Source: Otis tarda
Lineage: Eukaryota; Chordata; Aves; Otidiformes; Otididae
Assembly (NCBI GenBank): GCA_026413225.1
Contig: CM048591.1
Location: forward strand, 3,673,001 to 3,737,000
Length of the DNA stretch: 64,000 nt
Reading direction: 5' to 3'
Below, in pieces: positions 59,497 through 64,000 of the stretch; position 1 is the stretch's first letter, and every line of letters starts with the position of its first letter. A program made the translations under genes and the position numbers. The notes beneath the pieces are model-generated. The model was not told the DNA's origin and did no database searches. It worked only from the letters and a program-made list of their open reading frames with translations.

Positions 59497-62400
59497 GTAA
59501 GTTCATGCAGCATCTCCTTAAGATGGATTTGAAAGCGTATGATGGTTTGTAGAAATTTTTTTTTTTTTTTTGAGATGTGTGTTTGTGAACTTTGCTGATT
59601 TCCCTGCCAGTTTGGGAGTGGGAAGAAATAAATCATGTCCACAGAGCATCGTAACAGGTTGCAGCTGGAGGAAGGTTTAGGTCAGGGACAGTGTGCCCTT
59701 GTTTGACATTGGTATGTTTATTAAAGAGTCTCCTTCTTTGCTCCCCATCTAAGTACTGACTGTTAAAATTGCATCTTCAGATTGGGAAAGGCTTCCAGGA
59801 AATCTGTCCATCTTTTAAGAACAAGAGGGAGCCTTTTCCCCAGACTCTAATATGTCAAAAATTTGTCTCCCAGGGCAAAGGAGGAATGAACATCTTATTT
59901 AATGTGAAAATGAGAACTGAAAGCTTAGCGAGTTTCTTTTGTATTTCCTCCAGTCTCCCCTCAACTGTGCTGCACTCAATTTTTGCTTCTTATTTTCAAT
60001 CTATTTTTCAACATGTTTTTGTATGCCCGTGTCCTGAATGGAGGTGTGTGGAAATGGCCTGGAATGAAGACTGAGCTTGTTTGGTGGAAAGCTGGAGATA
60101 ATGAAGAGGTGGAACTGTAGTTAAAACCCTGGCAGAATTAACAAGCAAATAGTGTGCTGTTCTGATCTATGGGGTCAACCTACTTAATATGCATGCAATT
60201 ATGAGGCACGTCTGAATCTCTAGGGTCCAGCTTAAACTGTTAAAATGCGTCAGTGTCTCCTGGGGGATATTTTAGGAATCTGAACACAAAATTCTGCAAA
60301 TTTCCCATCTTTTGTGTCGTTATTTGATTGAAGAGTTGGAATGAAAAGAAAATGAGGAAAAAAGGAGGTCACGTTTTCAAAATTGACCATTGAATTTAGG
60401 TTTCTGAACTATGCAGTAACACTTTGAATTTGCTTTTAATTGTCCAGAATTTCCAGTTCTTCACTGAAATGACTGAGTTTTTTAGACTTTAGAAGAACTT
60501 TCATGAGGTTTTTTTGTGCTTGTAAGACCCATCCGTGGAAACATGTGGCGTTTACATAATGAGAAAATTCATTCTGCTTCTAAATAATATAAATATTTGC
60601 AGACACGAACATAGCAGATCTCATATTTGTGCTTATGCACTTACATTATAGATTTTTTTAATTTTAAAAGATAGATCCAAGCTGTAAAGGACAGCATTTT
60701 GTCATTTGGCAAAGTCTTGTTTTGTCAACACGATACCTAAATGAGTTTTGTTTTGTTGGTGGTTTGAAGAGTATTTCGATAGAGTTCCTAAAAAAGATGT
60801 TTTGTTTACAGAAGAGACAAGTATTTTAAACACAGATGATGACTATTTTATTTTTACTCCCAAAAATATGTTATAGAGCAACTTGTATGAAGGGAAAAAA
60901 AACCAAGGAAAAATAATTTTGGAAATCAATATGATTAATAGATTCCAGATGCTATAAACCAAAATGGAATCTGTAATGAAAGACAACTCTTTTAGTATGA
61001 GGAGCTGAAAGCTGGTGAATGAATTTGAAGCCTTTGAAGGACTGATCCTGACAAACTTAGAGCTCGTATATTCAAGAGACTGAGTGGGTGTATCCACACT
61101 TATTAACTTAGATAGCCTGTTGAAAAGAAATGTAGCTAAGTCAGTGCGGTCTCTAATCTACAGCCACTTAAACCAATAGTACCTTTATTACCAATTTAAC
61201 TTGAAAACTTTGCTTGCAGATGCAAACTAACAGCCTGTATAGAAGGTAAAATTTAAAGATGCCTCTAAATTAGGTATTTGCCCTGCTGCAGTTCCATTTA
61301 GTTAGCTACTTATTAATTTATATCAGCCTTTAATAAGTAAGATGAACATCAGGCCTAACGAATTAGACTTCATTGACTTAGGCTAACTCAGTGAGGTTTT
61401 GATACCTTAAATCCCCAGTTCAGCAGTTTTGAGTAAGTAACTCACTCTTGTTCAAGTGTTTAAGCTCATCATTAACACTAAAACCAGTGGCAATATGTGT
61501 AGTTGTCTTTATTTTAAAGGTCAGTCTGGAGTCTTGAGTGATGGAAAAAATTATGATTGTTTTAATAAAATTAAAGGTTTGAATAAACGTTGCCTTGCCA
61601 GCATGCTTTCTGGGAGCTAGCTGGAGATATGCTACCACCGTATGTGCTTTGGGGGCTTTCGGGAGATGAAGAACGAAGGAATCGCAGTGTTTGGTTAGCT
61701 TTCTTGTACCTAGTGGAGCGTCTCAGCCAGATGCTAACCACAGCAGCCGTGTGTTTGTTAGTCTCTATGCTTCAGATATGCTGTGTGTTTACACAGGTAT
61801 TTACCATACGTGTACGTACATCTGTACGTGTACCATAGATATTTGTCTGGCCCGACTCCCAGAGGAGTAATCTGCTCTTTTAATACATCTCTCTTCCTTC
61901 AGCCATCGGGAACTACTGCTCCCAGTACACTCCTGGGTAACAGCGTTCTGGTCCTGAGGGCCCATCATTTGGGCTAATCTGTAGGTTGGTGATTTGAGCC
62001 CTTTTACAGGGGGAAAATAAAATAAATTAAAAAAACCCAAACATGTAAAATTAATGTCTCTTGTGAGGTATTAAGAGTATTTAGCTGCTGGGTAAGGTTC
62101 ACACCAACCTCTGAACACAACTCGTGTAGCAGCTGGAAATACCCCAGTGCAGCCGTGCCCAAGTCTTGCACGCCAGGAAATGGCTGGGGTTAAATCGTGC
62201 TCAGCAATCCATGTCATCTGAATTTAATACAGGGTAACACCTTTGAACAGTACTTCTAAATACCTCTGTGGATTTGTTCTGAAGTGACCTGATTTCCCAG
62301 AAACCTGACATCTGCACAGGGGCTTGAACTTGGATTTCCTGCCTCTCTGTATGAATTTCTTTATAATCAAGTTACTTTTCCTTTTTTTTTACAGTTGTGG

Positions 62401-62668
62401 AGGGCATGCAATGACGTGGGAGATTTAAAATGCTGGCAGATCATATATTTGTAAATCTAGTGTTATACATCTAGCACAAGTACTCAAGCTTTCATTCTTT
62501 GATAAATTAATTTGTACTTTATCCTTCATCTTGTGAAGGATTATCTTGCAGCATGCTGATGATGTTGGTTTGATTGCAATAATAATTTTGGGTTTTTTGG
62601 TTTTTGTTTTTTTTTTTAAGGAGAAATATTGCCTTACCTTTTTTTTTTTTTCCCCCTCCTTCTCCAAG
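59497..62668 (+). other. LOXHD1: LOXHD1 intron 13 (phase 0)
   Basis: A 3.2-kb AT-rich intron with T16 at 59556-59571 and a long T/C acceptor tract (62637-62665) ending ctccaag. I see no interspersed repeat or gene. Confidence 0.85.
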
Positions 62669-62829
62669 GCTGATGAATTCTTCGTTGAAGCTGTAACGCT
62701 GAAGCAGGTGAGGAGGGTGAGAATAGGGCATGATGGCAAAGGAGGAAGCAGTGGCTGGTACCTTGCCAAAGTGATAGTGAGGGAAGAAGGACAGCCAGAA
62801 AGTGAGGCTGTGGAATTCCCCTGCTACAG
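62669..62829 (+). CDS. LOXHD1: LOXHD1 coding exon 14: PLAT domain 5, continuing
   Basis: This exon encodes residues 701-753. It reads [20 protein letters not shown], then [20 protein letters not shown] and [13 protein letters not shown]. It matches the mammalian PLAT5 block, including the near-invariant V-R-E-E-G-Q-P-E-S stretch. As in PLAT1, no intron separates the G-W-Y-L motif from the following Val-Ile strand. The acceptor is ccttctccaag|GCTGAT and the donor CTACAG|GTACTG. It exits in phase 2; the terminal W-L-D part of PLAT5 is not found downstream in the window, so the next exon lies beyond the right edge. Confidence 0.97.
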
Positions 62830-64000
62830 GTACTGGAAACAATGCTTGCAAATTGTGCCTCCATCTATGCATTTGCTAGACTTTGAAGAGCCTAGCTGTT
62901 GCTCCAAGATTGGAATTTTCTGAGCACGGCTTTAATCCTTTTTATTTATTCATTTATTTATTTTTGCTAAGCCTGAAGGCAAAGAGTGTGGATTGGGAGG
63001 TTTAAGATATGGCTAACTCCTCTTACCAAACGAATAGCAATCTGAATTATGAATTTCTCAGCAGTTAGCTCAGTAATACCAAGAATTTCCAAAAGGTAAA
63101 ATGCCACCTTCCAGTACCACATCTGCAATTGCCTGCTGCAGAAACATGCTCTGCAATCCGCTGCAATCTGCTAGTTTTACTGCATGTGTGGGATGAGGTT
63201 CTAGTCCCTCGCATGCACATCCCATCTTTCCAGGAGAAATGGGATGCTATTTTCATGTTGGGAGAATGCAAAATTGTTATGCTTCTGTCTTGAGAGCTCC
63301 TTGCATGAAGGGAAATGTAACAGATAGCAGTAGAGCAGAAGGCTGTAACTTACCCCTATGGGTGAGTTATAAATGTATTCTTCTCTTTCCTAGACAGTCA
63401 AGTGGCCAAAAGAAATCTGCTGTGCTTGAGGCTACCCATAGGGAACAGGATGCACCATCTGTCCTGGCACTAGCCAGGGTCTGCCTCAACATTGCAGCAC
63501 AAGCTAGAGAGAACTGGGTGAAAACATGAGAGTAACTTCAGCATAGTTCAGTGTCGCATAAAGTCCCACTTGCCCTTTCGGGATGTCCAGTCTGTAGGAT
63601 GGATGTTCTTTGAGCTCCACTTAAGAACATCAAGTACCTGCTCTAAAAAGTAATCTCCTGGGGGACAAGTGGAATTGTAAAACACAAACACAATTATTTT
63701 TGAATTGCAAACAAAGGTAACAGCACTAAATTGGTTTCTCTTGTCACTGTAAACTAGGAAAACTCCACTATAACGAGTCAGCCAAAAAACAAAACAGGAG
63801 CCAGCCCCAGCCTCTCTGCGTTGCTAAAGCCACGTCACATCAGAGAGCGAACTCACCGGGGAGACAGCACGGAGCAGCAGATGCAATGTCATCTTGGCTG
63901 TGAAAAGCAAGCCAGTCTCTCCCTTTTCAAAGAACAAACCATCTTGTCACTGCTGCCTTTTGTTACATGTTTAACCACCATATGTTTTACTGAGTTAAGC
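62830..64000 (+). other. LOXHD1: LOXHD1 intron 14, partial
   Basis: Start of the next intron, continuing past the window end. I searched by eye for the expected W-L-D-K and downstream PLAT5 residues and did not find them. An acceptor-like ttctctttcctag at about 63381-63393 is followed by a short open frame with no LOXHD1 similarity. No repeat family is recognised. Confidence 0.8.

Noticed and set aside
63381..63529. Acceptor-like ctctttcctag followed by an open frame, as a possible exon 15
   Set aside because: The residues after it show none of the W-L-D-K PLAT5 sequence expected next.
1..64000. CRISPR arrays, bacterial operons, tRNA or rRNA genes
   Set aside because: No regularly spaced repeats, cloverleaf-like segments or rRNA sequence were seen; the sequence is plainly vertebrate.

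Overview
The window is vertebrate nuclear DNA, almost certainly from a bird. The evidence is the interspersed repeats: several CR1 LINE fragments ending in the typical CR1 3' tail (a sequence like 'ccaacccaaaccattctgtg' followed by ATTCTATG-type octamers), and TG...CA solo LTRs of about 0.8-1.15 kb with 5-bp target-site duplications. There are no Alu or L1 elements and no bacterial gene organisation. Nearly all open reading frames over 60 codons are chance frames in introns or repeats.

One protein-coding gene is recognisable. The plus strand carries the 5' part of LOXHD1 (lipoxygenase homology domains 1), a hair-cell stereocilia protein made almost entirely of PLAT domains. I can place 14 consecutive coding exons between 2260 and 62829. 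Every junction has GT...AG introns and all reading phases agree: 2261 coding bases, or 753 codons plus 2 bases. Exon 1 encodes a long acidic/lysine-rich N-terminus followed by the conserved short LOXHD1 N-terminal motif. Exons 2-4, 5-7, 8-9 and 10-12 encode complete PLAT domains 1-4. Exons 13-14 encode most of PLAT domain 5. The rest of the gene (about ten more PLAT domains in mammalian LOXHD1) lies beyond the right edge.

Layout: 1-2259 is upstream sequence with no recognised gene. Exon 1 is at 2260-2680. Intron 1 (15.4 kb) holds three CR1 fragments, one of them split by a 1.1-kb LTR, and a second, related LTR in the opposite orientation. Introns 2-4 (27391 and 28288 carry exons 3 and 4) are long and repeat-poor apart from one 0.76-kb antisense CR1 in intron 4. 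Exons 5-14 are more closely packed (42490-62829); their introns hold an 806-bp antisense solo LTR (intron 7), CR1 fragments (introns 9 and 12) and an older CR1-like element (intron 11).

I did not find a new biological system. The observations most worth following up are the bird N-terminal polyampholyte extension of LOXHD1, the strictly phase-1-bounded PLAT modules with domain-specific internal introns, the inverted pair of related LTRs in intron 1, and two intronic stretches that look like conserved non-coding elements.
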